DNA of 64,000 nucleotides from Sphingomonas azotifigens NBRC 15497. GTDB lineage: Bacteria; Pseudomonadota; Alphaproteobacteria; Sphingomonadales; Sphingomonadaceae. Of this stretch, positions 27,577 to 35,479 are shown one piece after another. The first letter of the stretch is position 1. Every line of letters begins with the position of its first letter. The stretch spans positions 116,911 through 180,910 of the forward strand of contig NZ_BCTR01000021.1 in assembly GCF_002091475.1 (NCBI RefSeq). Reading direction: 5' to 3'. Below the pieces are notes generated by a model. That model ran no database searches, was not told where the DNA came from, and saw only the letters and a list, made by a program, of their open reading frames with translations. The position numbers and the translations under genes are program-made.

Positions 27577-27794
27577 GGCGCGGCGTCGCCGCTGCGATAC
27601 GCCTGCTCGCGGGCGGGAAGCTGGGCGAGAAGCGCCCGCTTCTCGCGCCGGCTATAGGAGCGCCACGCAGCGATTTCGTCCCGCCGCCGCCAGCAGCCGA
27701 CGCAGAGATCCTGCGTCATGTCGATCCGGCAGATCTTGCGGCACGGCGATTCCGGCTCCGGCGGAAAGAGGCGATCGATCAGCCCGTGCAACAT
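27573..27794 (-). CDS. DUF1289 family small Cys-rich protein
   Basis: A 73-aa protein with the DUF1289 pattern: SPCRKICRIDMTQDLCVGCWRRRDEIAAW, with Cys at 18, 22, 31 and 34, which probably bind a metal. The function of the family is unknown. ATG 27794 follows AGGAGG. It converges on rmlD with a 4-bp overlap. Confidence 0.85.
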   Translation of the reverse strand: MLHGLIDRLFPPEPESPCRKICRIDMTQDLCVGCWRRRDEIAAWRSYSRREKRALLAQLPAREQAYRSGDAAP

Positions 27795-27828
27795 CGTTCC
27801 CGCCTCCTGCGCGGCGCCCCCGTTCCTT

Positions 27829-28653
27829 TTACTTGCCGTGGTGGTCGCGCACCAGCATCACCGCCGGCTTGATCACCTTGATCGCCACTTCGCGCAGCGC
27901 GCGTCCGGGTGCGGCGACCAGCCGATCGAACAGGATGTCGCCGCCATGGACGCGTTCCGCGGCAACGTCGTCGCGCATCTTGAAGGAATCGATGACCGCG
28001 GTGTCGGACACCAGCTTGCCCTTGATCCGATTGGTGACGTTCTCGCCGTGCACCACCTGCAGCCATACCGGGCGGCCGGCCACCTGCTTGATCGTCCACT
28101 TCTCGCCGAGCTCGTGATGGGCCTTGGCCCAGATCGTCTCGACTTCCGCCAAATCGCGCTCGACCAGCGAGGTGAACGGGTTGCTCTGGTCGCTGGCGGA
28201 GTAGAGCCGGCCCCGTCGCATCGCGATGCCATGGGTGAAGTTGAGCACGGTCTGCGCCGGCGCGTCCTGCGCCGCCGCCTGCACCCGCGCGACGAAATCG
28301 TCGGAGACGGCGTCGTCATTGTCGAGCCGGGTGGTGACGATCAGGTCCTCGTCCGGCGTGCCCAGCGCGCGGACGTCCTCGGCGATCAGCGCCTTGTCGA
28401 ACAGCGCGACGAAGCGCGGCGTGAAATTGTAGATCTGCCGGTCGCGCTCGATCCGCTCGCGGAACTCGGCGGGCGTGTCCTTGTCGAAATAGATCAGCCA
28501 GTGGAAGTTGCGGTTCTTCTGCCCGGCGATGCTCGGCAGGCAGAACTGCTCGAACAGGCCGAACCGGCGATCGAGCCAACCCGGCGAGTTGCGGATCGCG
28601 ACCTCGCGGCCGCGGCTGGCGATGTTGAAGCGCGTCAGAATTACGTGAAGCAT
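27829..28653 (-). CDS. Putative rhamnosyltransferase-like glycosyltransferase
   Basis: A 274-aa protein opening MLHVILTRFNIASRGREVAIRNSPGWLDRRFGLFEQFCLPSIAGQ. It then has NFHWLIYFDKDTP and LIVTTRLDNDDAVSDDFVARVQ, the DxDD site of the putative rhamnosyl transferase family (PF11316-type). No signal peptide or membrane segment is visible. The open frame upstream to 29049 runs through the intergenic region and overlaps the DMT gene, so ATG 28653 is preferred. Next to rmlABCD it may add a rhamnose side chain, but donor and acceptor are inferred from context only. Confidence 0.75.
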   Translation of the reverse strand: MLHVILTRFNIASRGREVAIRNSPGWLDRRFGLFEQFCLPSIAGQKNRNFHWLIYFDKDTPAEFRERIERDRQIYNFTPRFVALFDKALIAEDVRALGTPDEDLIVTTRLDNDDAVSDDFVARVQAAAQDAPAQTVLNFTHGIAMRRGRLYSASDQSNPFTSLVERDLAEVETIWAKAHHELGEKWTIKQVAGRPVWLQVVHGENVTNRIKGKLVSDTAVIDSFKMRDDVAAERVHGGDILFDRLVAAPGRALREVAIKVIKPAVMLVRDHHGK

Positions 28654-28911
28654 CGATGTGTCAGCCCCGCTATGCGACAGCAAAAATGTTCGGCACCGCG
28701 GATCGATCCCCGGGAGCGGCGGCAGCACCGCAGCGGACCGGCGGCTGAGCCATGCTGCACGGGCTACCCCCTTGTTCTTGCCGTTCCTTTGTTCGGGTAC
28801 GGGATAATGCCGGGCCGGGCAACCGGGGATTGCTGCGCTGCGCCATGCGCCGCTTTTCCGCATCGATAAAACGGCTTGCCGCCCGCCGCCCCCTTCCCTA
28901 ACCCTCGCCCC

Positions 28912-29820
28912 GTGCCCGAAGCCCGACCCGACCGCATCGCCACCGGCCTGGCCCTCCGCCTCTTTGCCATCGCCTGCATGTCGACGATGTCGGCGCTCAT
29001 CAAGATGTCGGAACTGCGCGGGGCCTCGCTGATCGAGACGATGTTCCACCGCCAGCTCTGGGCGGTGCCGCTGGTGACCCTGTGGGTGGCGATGGGCCCC
29101 GGCCTCAAGTCATTGAAGACGCAGCGCTTCGGCGCGCATGCCTGGCGTACCGCGGTGGGCCTGACCGGCATGATCTTCACTTTCGGCGCGGTGATCCTGC
29201 TGCCGCTGGCCGAGGCGCAGACCTTCCAGTTCACCGTGCCGATCTTCGCGACGCTGCTCGGCGCGCTGATCCTGGGCGAGCCGACCGGCTGGCATCGCTG
29301 GGGCGCGGTGATCCTGGGCTTTGTCGGCGTGCTGATCGTCGTCCAGCCCGGCCAGCAGGCGATCCCGATCTTTGGCGCCTTCGTGGGCCTGATGGCGGCG
29401 CTGTTCGTGGCGATCGTCGCGATCACGCTGCGCCAGATCGGCAAGACGGAGAGCGCCGGCACCACCGTGTTCTGGTTCTCCTTGCTGTCGGTGCCGGTGC
29501 TCGGCGCGATCTACGCCTTCAACTTCCGCCCGCACGACCTCCAGACCTGGGCGATCCTGATCGCCACGGGCCTTGTCGGCGGCGTCGGCCAGCTCGCGCT
29601 CACCGGCGCGATGCGCTTCGCCCCCGTCTCTGCCGTAGTGCCGATGGACTATTCGGGGCTGATCTGGGCGACGCTCTATGGCTGGCTGCTGTTCGACGTG
29701 TTCCCGACCTTCTCGACCTGGCTCGGCGCGCCGGTGATCATCGCCAGCGGACTCTACATCGTCTATCGCGAGCAGAAGCTCGCGCGCGGCCAGGCTAGCT
29801 ACGCCGAAACGCCACTATGA
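28912..29820 (+). CDS. EamA/DMT-family transporter
   Basis: A 302-aa membrane protein with about ten hydrophobic segments in two EamA repeats: IAIACMSTMSALIKMSE near the start, GLVGGVGQLALTGAMRFAPVSAVVPMDYSGLIWATLYGWLLF in the second half, and AQTFQFTVPIFATLLGALILGE in the first. Substrate unknown. GTG 28912 gives the usual family start, and a TTG further upstream is possible. Its last ten codons and stop lie in the 56-bp direct repeat at 29792-29847, so the gene ends exactly where the foreign insert begins. Confidence 0.82.
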   Translation: MPEARPDRIATGLALRLFAIACMSTMSALIKMSELRGASLIETMFHRQLWAVPLVTLWVAMGPGLKSLKTQRFGAHAWRTAVGLTGMIFTFGAVILLPLAEAQTFQFTVPIFATLLGALILGEPTGWHRWGAVILGFVGVLIVVQPGQQAIPIFGAFVGLMAALFVAIVAITLRQIGKTESAGTTVFWFSLLSVPVLGAIYAFNFRPHDLQTWAILIATGLVGGVGQLALTGAMRFAPVSAVVPMDYSGLIWATLYGWLLFDVFPTFSTWLGAPVIIASGLYIVYREQKLARGQASYAETPL

Positions 29821-29847
29821 GGTTGTTGGCGGGCATCGCCACCCGCC
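29792..29847. repeat. 56-bp direct repeat, left copy
   Basis: Identical over 56 bases to 30770-30825, starting AGGCTAGCTACGCCGAAACG and ending GCATCGCCACCCGCC. The flanking bases differ on both sides (c/g before, a/g after). It contains the last codons and stop of the DMT gene. In the right copy the same sequence also encodes the end of the DUF938 gene on the other strand. Confidence 0.97.
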
Positions 29848-29854
29848 AACAACC
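29821..29854. other. Perfect palindrome formed at the left insert junction
   Basis: GGTTGTTGGCGGG (29821-29833) pairs perfectly with CCCGCCAACAACC (29842-29854) around an 8-nt loop. The inner six pairs exist in both copies of the direct repeat. The outer seven pairs exist only here, because the insert begins AACAACC. A second palindrome, TGCTTAG-cta-CTAAGCA, follows at 29861-29877, just beyond the stop of the insert gene, and could end its transcript. Confidence 0.85.
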
Positions 29855-30769
29855 TAAAGCTGCTTAGCTACTAAGCATGCTACTCAACATCGGATACGTC
29901 GACCGCCTTGAAAATGATAACTCTCTTCAACCGGCCATCGATCGCCTCAACCCGCGTGAACCAAATCCGAGTAGGTGCAGGCTTGTTATTCGCATAACGG
30001 TCTAGGCACCGCGACAAAACAGTCATTGTCTCAGGGTCCGCATCGGACGAAACCCTAAATGGAACAGTGCGCTTCAAATCATGAAAATACGCCCGCCCTG
30101 TTCTATCATTCACATTTAATGCAGATACAGAAACATCCTGGAAGTCATCATCACCGTCAACACTGTCAAGAAGATAATTTTTTGAAGCCTGATCCAGTTT
30201 AATGATGACTTTTTTGGAATTAATTTCCTCAATGACGATCTCGTGAGCAGTTTCACCGATACCGTAGTGAGCCTTCTTCAATGCAGGCTCTACTGCCTCA
30301 ATGAGTGCTTCAATATCGCCCCCACGTTCACGGTTAAGTTTTTGCACCTCTGCACTTACTGCAGTTGGCTCTTCACCAATAGCCCGGCCGATCGACAATT
30401 TTGCGAGATCGTAAACTGCGTTAGTACTAAGACCTAACGCGAGAGAGCCCGTGATGGAGAGGGCCACTTTCCAATTGAAGCTCCCCTCTTCAGTACCTTC
30501 GAGGAAAAATTTTACATTCGTATCAAATGGATACCGATGGCGAACAGTGCCTGTAGCAGCATAATGCCCGATCAGAGCCAACGCTCTGGCCACACCGGCA
30601 GCACTTTCGATTCCAGCAAAAGCATCAAGATGTCCTTCGTCAGCATCTTTGCCACGAAAACTGATGATCAACTCCCCGCTCACTTTACCCCCCAGTTTTT
30701 GTAACCTGCCCAAGCATAAACAAGGCAGGATCAGTAATTCTACAAAAATCTCTTGGATGATAAATAGGG
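29848..30769. mobile_element. AT-rich single-gene insert bounded by 56-bp direct repeats
   Basis: A 922-bp segment placed between two convergent core-like genes. It is clearly AT-richer than its surroundings: by count, 20 G/C in 60 at 30181-30240 and 25 in 60 at 30481-30540, against 37 in 60 at 29641-29700. It holds one gene, an AT-rich leader (30684-30769) and a tail hairpin. No integrase, transposase or terminal inverted repeat was found. Removing it with one repeat copy would restore the two convergent genes, overlapping at their 3' ends. The mechanism is unknown. Confidence 0.75.
29880..30683 (-). CDS. Uncharacterised protein, only gene of the insert
   Basis: I do not recognise this 267-aa protein with certainty. 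GTG 30683 follows a run of six G and gives MSGELIISFRGKDADEGHLDAF. A TTG at 30713 is also in frame. The N-terminal part (GELIISFRGKDADEG, then ARALALIGHYA, then FFLEGTEEGSFNWKVAL) recalls uncharacterised proteins seen in genomic islands. Residues 71-91 (WKVALSITGSLALGLSTNAVY) are hydrophobic enough for a membrane or buried helix. The C-terminal half is mixed alpha/beta and charged (KKVIIKLDQASKNYLLDS, RLKRVIIFKAVDVSDVE), with no catalytic motif. Codon use is AT-rich, unlike its neighbours. As sole cargo of a recent insert, a defence, toxin or regulatory role is possible but unproven. Confidence 0.75.
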   Translation of the reverse strand: MSGELIISFRGKDADEGHLDAFAGIESAAGVARALALIGHYAATGTVRHRYPFDTNVKFFLEGTEEGSFNWKVALSITGSLALGLSTNAVYDLAKLSIGRAIGEEPTAVSAEVQKLNRERGGDIEALIEAVEPALKKAHYGIGETAHEIVIEEINSKKVIIKLDQASKNYLLDSVDGDDDFQDVSVSALNVNDRTGRAYFHDLKRTVPFRVSSDADPETMTVLSRCLDRYANNKPAPTRIWFTRVEAIDGRLKRVIIFKAVDVSDVE

Positions 30770-30825
30770 AGGCTAGCTACGCCGAAACGCCACTATGAGG
30801 TTGTTGGCGGGCATCGCCACCCGCC
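30770..30825. repeat. 56-bp direct repeat, right copy
   Basis: Identical to 29792-29847. Here the repeat continues into the DUF938 coding sequence, so this copy is probably the original 3' end of that gene. Confidence 0.97.
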
Positions 30826-31402
30826 GCTCGAACGCCAGCCCCTGCGCTTCCGCCGCCGCGATCACCTCGTCCAGCAAGCGCAGCCCCCAGGCCGGATCGC
30901 GTGCGCGCAGTGACTGGTCGAACGCCTCGTTCGAAGGCGCGGTAGGCACGCCGGTCTCGCGATAGGGGCCATAGAGGATCAGCGGGGCGCCCGGCGGCAA
31001 CAGCCGCCCCGCCCCCGCCATCAACCCCAGCGTCGCCGCCCAGGGGCTGATATGGACCATGTTGATGCACAGGATCGCATCGGCATGCCCGACCGGCCAT
31101 GTCGCCGCCGCCGCATCGAGCGCGATCGGCGGGCGGACGTTTGCCAGCCCGTTGCACCACGACGCGATCGAGGCGAGCGCATCCGGGTCCGGATCGCTCG
31201 GATGCCATTCGAGCCTGGGGAAATGCTCGGCGAAATAAGCGCAATGCTCGCCGCTGCCGCTCGCCACTTCGAGGACGCGGCCAGCCATGGGCAGCAGTTC
31301 GCCGAGCATCGTCGCGATCGCCGCGCGGTTGCGCAGCGTCGCCGGGGCATGCCGCCGCACGCCTTCGGGCGGGGCGAGCCAGCTGCGGTCGCCGTCGTTC
31401 AT
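30773..31402 (-). CDS. DUF938 family SAM-dependent methyltransferase-like protein
   Basis: A 209-aa protein. [31 protein letters not shown] is the SAM-binding motif region of the DUF938 family, followed by [44 protein letters not shown]. It ends [13 protein letters not shown], and these last codons fall in the 56-bp direct repeat. Substrate unknown. The start overlaps the stop of the upstream membrane-protein gene by 4 bp, so the two are co-transcribed. Confidence 0.85.
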   Translation of the reverse strand: MNDGDRSWLAPPEGVRRHAPATLRNRAAIATMLGELLPMAGRVLEVASGSGEHCAYFAEHFPRLEWHPSDPDPDALASIASWCNGLANVRPPIALDAAAATWPVGHADAILCINMVHISPWAATLGLMAGAGRLLPPGAPLILYGPYRETGVPTAPSNEAFDQSLRARDPAWGLRLLDEVIAAAEAQGLAFERRVAMPANNLIVAFRRS

Positions 31403-31902
31403 AGGGCAGCGCGCGCCTGGGCGAGCAGCCGCTTGCCCCGCAGATACATCTCCACCCGCATCGCGCTGAACAGCCCCAGCGCCATCGTCCCGAAGGCCTG
31501 GGTCAACAGCATCACGTTCAGGTGCAGCGCCGAGCCCTCGGCCTGGCCGATGAACTTGATCGCGATCAGCGCGACGATGAACAGCAGCCCGCCGATCGAC
31601 GCCTTCTGGTTGAGCTGGTGCGTGGCGGGATCGACCGAGAGGTGCATCAGCTTGCCTCGCTGCCACCCCAGCCCCACGCCCACCGCCAGCGCCGCCGCGC
31701 ACAGCGCCCAGCCGCCGAGGCTCGGCTGCGCCTGGACGAACAGGCTGGCGACGAGCAGCGCGTAGAGGCTGGGGATGATCCACAGCCGCTCCAGGGTAAG
31801 CGGCCGCGCCTTCGACATGCGGCGGATGCGGAGCGCGAGGATCAGCCCCACGACGAGCGCGGTGATGCCGTAGCGGATCAGGTGCGGCGTATCGAACTGC
31901 AT
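31399..31902 (-). CDS. CcdC/DUF1453-like membrane protein
   Basis: A 167-aa protein with about four to five transmembrane segments: [67 protein letters not shown] and [17 protein letters not shown]. The arginine-rich loop [17 protein letters not shown] fits the CcdC-like/DUF1453 group, whose role is unclear. ATG 31902 is preceded by GGGGGA. The longer frame to 32022 lacks a suitable start. Confidence 0.65.
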   Translation of the reverse strand: MQFDTPHLIRYGITALVVGLILALRIRRMSKARPLTLERLWIIPSLYALLVASLFVQAQPSLGGWALCAAALAVGVGLGWQRGKLMHLSVDPATHQLNQKASIGGLLFIVALIAIKFIGQAEGSALHLNVMLLTQAFGTMALGLFSAMRVEMYLRGKRLLAQARAAL

Positions 31903-32047
31903 GGCGGAGTCCCCCGGGTGCGATGCGGTGCAGCATAAGGGGAAGTGCGGCGGGGTCAAAATGCTGTGGTGCCAAGCCGCGCCGTCATCATGATTCCCGG
32001 CGCCTTCCGGCACGATCGACATCCCGGAGGCGCGCGAGTCCCGGTTT

Positions 32048-32818
32048 TTAGACTGGCATCAGCGCCACCAATTTATGATCCGGACGTTCACCCGCGTTGA
32101 ACGTATGCTGGGAAAAGCTGAGCGGCCCGTCCAACGGATGAACGAATGTCCGGATCCCGCCTTCCCGCGCCGAGACGCTTTGCGAATCCCACTCCTGGGC
32201 GAACAGTTCGGACCTCGCGCGCAAATCCTTGGCCAGACCGTCCAGGAAAGGATCGTTCATTCGTCGCACGCAATCGGCCCGAAACTCGGCTAGCACCCGG
32301 CGGGCGCGCTGCTCCCAGTCCGGCAGGAGCATCTTGGCCGATGGCGACAGAAACGTGTAGCGCAGCAGATTGCGCTCACCGCACGGTCCAAGCCAGCCCG
32401 TGAACAAGCGCTCGGCGGCCGAATTCCAACAACTCGCGTTCCAAAGACGATCGAGTCCATAAGCCGGAACCGATAGCGTCCCGACGAGCGCGGCCACCGA
32501 GGCAGGTGCCGTCGCAACCGTCGAGATCATGGGTTCGGCGGGATCACGGCGGCCGCCCAGTTCGAACAAATAGCAACGCTCCGCCGGCGTTAGCGCGAGC
32601 GCCTCCGCGATGCGCGAGAGCGTCTCGGCGGAAACACTGACTTCGCGACCTTGCTCAATCCAGGCGCACCATGTCACGCCGATCCCGGCAAGGGCCGCCA
32701 GTTCCTCACGGCGCAACCCCGGCGTCCGCCGGCGCCGGACCACCACCTCCGGCTTCATCCGCTCGCGGTGCGACCGGATGAAGCTTCCGAGCAGCTTACG
32801 TCGTTCTTCGCTGGTCAT
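32048..32818 (-). CDS. XRE-family HTH regulator with MmyB-like ligand domain
   Basis: A 256-aa regulator. The N-terminal helix-turn-helix (LGSFIRSHRERMKPEVV, RRTPGLRREELAALAGIGVTWCAWIEQGREVSVSAETLSRIAEALAL) and the C-terminal domain (WNSAAERLFTG, RYTFLSPSAKMLLPDWEQRARRVLAEFRAD, HPLDGPLSFSQHTFNAGERPDHKLVALMPV) match the MmyB-type, PAS-like fatty-acid-binding group. The start is either ATG 32827 or ATG 32818. A TATAAT at 32826-32831 overlaps the first one, so 32818 is likely and the mRNA may be leaderless. It is divergent from a methyltransferase it may control. Confidence 0.82.
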   Translation of the reverse strand: MTSEERRKLLGSFIRSHRERMKPEVVVRRRRTPGLRREELAALAGIGVTWCAWIEQGREVSVSAETLSRIAEALALTPAERCYLFELGGRRDPAEPMISTVATAPASVAALVGTLSVPAYGLDRLWNASCWNSAAERLFTGWLGPCGERNLLRYTFLSPSAKMLLPDWEQRARRVLAEFRADCVRRMNDPFLDGLAKDLRARSELFAQEWDSQSVSAREGGIRTFVHPLDGPLSFSQHTFNAGERPDHKLVALMPV

Positions 32819-32867
32819 GGGAGTCATTATAACAGGATAAACGCTTATCTTGTACCAGTCTAAACGC
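32818..32867. promoter_or_regulatory. Promoter and candidate operator between divergent regulator and methyltransferase
   Basis: Reading the minus strand, TATAAT occupies 32831-32826 and is followed by seven bases, then ATG 32818. This is the geometry of a leaderless promoter. The palindrome GATAA-ACGC-TTATC (32836-32849) lies just upstream, and TAAACGC occurs twice, at 32838-32844 and 32861-32867 (23 bp apart). These are candidate binding sites of the adjacent regulator. Confidence 0.5.
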
Positions 32868-32898
32868 GTGACAGAGAGGGTATCGAGGAGGACATGAC

Positions 32899-33678
32899 AT
32901 GACCCGTTCCCAAGATGCCGTCGTCGAAGCCCAGTTCGGCAGCCAAGCCGCAGCCTATGTCGCCAGCAACGTCCATTCCAGCGGCGAGGACCTCGCCGCG
33001 CTGGCCAAGATCTGCGCCGAGTTGCGCCCCGGTCGGGCGCTGGATATTGGTACGGGCGGCGGGCACGTCGCCTATCTACTGGCGCAGCACGCGCGCTCCG
33101 TCGTCGCCGTCGACCTGTCGCCTGGAATGCTTGATGTCGTCGCGCAGACCGCATGCGAAAGGGGCCTCTCGAACATCGAGACAACGAAAGCGCCAGCTGA
33201 ACGCCTGCCCTTTGAAGATGCGTCGTTTGATCTGGTGGCCTGCCGCTACTCGGCGCACCATTGGAGCGATCTGGACGCCGGCCTGCGGGAAGCCCTGCGC
33301 GTACTGAAACCAGGGTGCCCCGCAATCTTCGTTGACGTCATATCGCCCGCAGTCCCGGCGCTCGACACGCACCTGCAAGCAGTCGAGCTGCTGCGCGATC
33401 CGTCGCATGTGCGGAATTACAGTGAAGCCGAGTGGACCGCTGCTCTGGCTCGCGCAGGATTTCGCGTGCGTCGTGCCGAGACGCGCCGCATTCGAATGGA
33501 CTACCCCTCCTGGGTCGGTCGGATGCGGACCTCCGAGGCGCATCAGGCGGCCATTCGATCGCTCCAGCAGCAAGCTTCGGCACAGACTGCCACCTATTTC
33601 TCGATCGAAGCCGATGGTTCGTTTTCGATCGATGCTTTGCAGATCGAAGCATCCGCTTGCCGAACGCGGCAGCGCTGA
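32899..33678 (+). CDS. Class I SAM-dependent methyltransferase
   Basis: A 259-aa enzyme of the UbiE/methyltransferase-11 type. Motif I is ALDIGTGGGHVAYL (residues 47-60), followed by VVAVDLSPGMLDVV, the LPFEDASFDLVACRYSAHHW motif and LREALRVLKPGCPAIFVDV. Substrate unknown. GAGGAGGAC gives strong initiation, and two overlapping ATGs make ATG 32899 or one shortly before it possible. It is divergently transcribed from the MmyB-like regulator, a common regulator-target arrangement. Confidence 0.85.
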   Translation: MTRSQDAVVEAQFGSQAAAYVASNVHSSGEDLAALAKICAELRPGRALDIGTGGGHVAYLLAQHARSVVAVDLSPGMLDVVAQTACERGLSNIETTKAPAERLPFEDASFDLVACRYSAHHWSDLDAGLREALRVLKPGCPAIFVDVISPAVPALDTHLQAVELLRDPSHVRNYSEAEWTAALARAGFRVRRAETRRIRMDYPSWVGRMRTSEAHQAAIRSLQQQASAQTATYFSIEADGSFSIDALQIEASACRTRQR

Positions 33679-33831
33679 AAGGTGCTCCGCGCGCGCCGCA
33701 GCCCTCTACGCCGGCTTGAGCGGGTCGAGCGGGTCGTCGAAGCGGCAGCCTGAGGCGAAATGGGGTGCGGACCTTCCCGCCTTCGTGGCTGTGGCGCGAT
33801 AGGTCTCGCAAATGCGATAGCACCCGAACGC

Positions 33832-33867
33832 AAAACGCCGGCTGGAAGCGGGGGCTTCCAGCCGGCG
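33832..33867 (-). terminator. Intrinsic terminator after gcvPB
   Basis: Perfect 14-bp arms, CGCCGGCTGGAAGC (33836-33849) with 33854-33867, surround a 4-nt loop. They are followed on the minus strand by TTTTG. It lies 38 bp after the gcvPB stop. Confidence 0.85.
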
Positions 33868-33904
33868 TGTGCGACCCTCTCTCGGGGGGTAACGGGTCGG
33901 GGGC

Positions 33905-35479
33905 TTACTCGGCCGCTTCGGCCGGTGCCGCGTCCTTATAGGCCAGCACCGGCTTGCGCGCGGCGAGCGTCTCGTCGAGGCGGCGGCGGGGGGCGAAGTG
34001 CGGGGCGCTCTTCAGCGCCGCCTCGCCCTGCTTGGCCTTCATCGCGACGTTGCGGAACGCGCCGATGAACTGGTCGAGCGCCGCCTTGCTCTCCGTCTCG
34101 GTCGGCTCGACCAGCATCGCGCCGTGGACGACGAGCGGGAAATACACCGTCATCGGGTGATAGCCCTCGTCGATCAGCCCCTTGGCGATGTCGAGCGTCG
34201 AGAAGCCCTCGGGCAGGCCCTTGTCGCTGAAGATCGCCTCATGCATGCACGGGCCGGTCTTGGCGAAGGGCGCGTCGAGCACGTCCTCCATCGACCGCAG
34301 CACGTAATTGGCGTTGAGCACCGAATCCTCGGCGACCTGGCGCAGGCCGTCGGCGCCGTGGCTGAGGATATAGGTCAGCGCGCGGGTGAACATGCCCATC
34401 TGGCCGTGGAAGGCGGTCATCCGGCCGAAGGTGCCGGCATGATGCTCCTCGGCAGTCTCCTCCTCGACGAGGCGGTAGCCGTCCGCGGTCTTCTCGACAA
34501 ACGGCAGCGGCGCATAGGGCGCCAGCGCCGCCGACAGCACAACGGGGCCCGAACCCGGACCGCCGCCGCCATGCGGGGTGGAGAAGGTCTTGTGGAGGTT
34601 GATGTGCATCGCATCGACGCCGAGATCGCCCGGGCGGACCCGGCCGACGATCGCGTTGAAGTTGGCGCCGTCGCAATAGACATAGCCGCCGGCGGCATGG
34701 ACCGCGTCGGAAATGTCCTTGAGGTCCGGCTCGAACAGCCCGCAGGTGTTCGGGTTGGTGATCATCACGCCCGCGATGTCCGGCCCCAGCCGCGCCTTGA
34801 GCGCCGCCACGTCGACCCGGCCTTCGGGCGTCGCGGGGATGTCCTCCACCGCGAAGCCGGCGAACGCCGCCGTCGCCGGGTTGGTGCCGTGCGCGCTCTC
34901 CGGCACCAGCATGATGCGGCGCGCGGTCTCGCCCTTGGCGTCGAGCGCGGCGCGGATCGCCAGCACGCCGCACAGCTCGCCGTGGGCACCCGCCTTGGGG
35001 CTCATCGCCACCGCCTGCATGCCGGTAAGCGTGATCAGCCAGTGCGCGAGCTGGTCGATCGCCTCCAGCGCGCCCTGCACGGTATCGACCGGCTGGAGCG
35101 GGTGGATGTCGGCGAAGCCCGGCAGGCGCGCCATCCGCTCGTTGAGGCGCGGATTGTGCTTCATCGTGCAGCTGCCCAGCGGGAACAGGCCGAGGTCGAT
35201 GGCATAGTTCTGGCGGCTGAGGCGGGTATAGTGGCGCACCGTCTCCGGCTCGGACAGGCCCGGCAGGCCGATCGGCTTGCTCCGCTCCATGCCGGCAAGG
35301 CGCGACTTGCCCGCAGGGGCTTCGCCGAAATCGACGCCGGTGGTGTCGGTGGAGCCGATCTCGAAGATCAGCGCCTCTTCCAGCATCAGCGCGCGGTTGC
35401 CGGTGAAGGTGCCCTCGGCGCTCTCGCCGCCCTGCGACGGCGTGGTGGGGCGCCAGCCCGACGGATTGATCGTGCTCAT
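33905..35479 (-). CDS. gcvPB: Glycine dehydrogenase (decarboxylating) subunit 2
   Basis: A 524-aa PLP-binding subunit of the split P-protein. The PLP lysine is Lys297 in [45 protein letters not shown] and [15 protein letters not shown] are further signatures. With GcvPA it decarboxylates glycine and passes the aminomethyl group to GcvH. ATG 35479 overlaps the gcvPA stop by 4 bp. A longer frame upstream runs through gcvPA out of phase and is not used. Confidence 0.96.
   Translation of the reverse strand: MSTINPSGWRPTTPSQGGESAEGTFTGNRALMLEEALIFEIGSTDTTGVDFGEAPAGKSRLAGMERSKPIGLPGLSEPETVRHYTRLSRQNYAIDLGLFPLGSCTMKHNPRLNERMARLPGFADIHPLQPVDTVQGALEAIDQLAHWLITLTGMQAVAMSPKAGAHGELCGVLAIRAALDAKGETARRIMLVPESAHGTNPATAAFAGFAVEDIPATPEGRVDVAALKARLGPDIAGVMITNPNTCGLFEPDLKDISDAVHAAGGYVYCDGANFNAIVGRVRPGDLGVDAMHINLHKTFSTPHGGGGPGSGPVVLSAALAPYAPLPFVEKTADGYRLVEEETAEEHHAGTFGRMTAFHGQMGMFTRALTYILSHGADGLRQVAEDSVLNANYVLRSMEDVLDAPFAKTGPCMHEAIFSDKGLPEGFSTLDIAKGLIDEGYHPMTVYFPLVVHGAMLVEPTETESKAALDQFIGAFRNVAMKAKQGEAALKSAPHFAPRRRLDETLAARKPVLAYKDAAPAEAAE

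Noticed and set aside
29792..30825. Insert as a classical IS element or integron cassette
   Set aside because: There is no transposase or integrase, no terminal inverted repeats at both ends and no attC-like site. The 56-bp duplication is much longer than usual target duplications.
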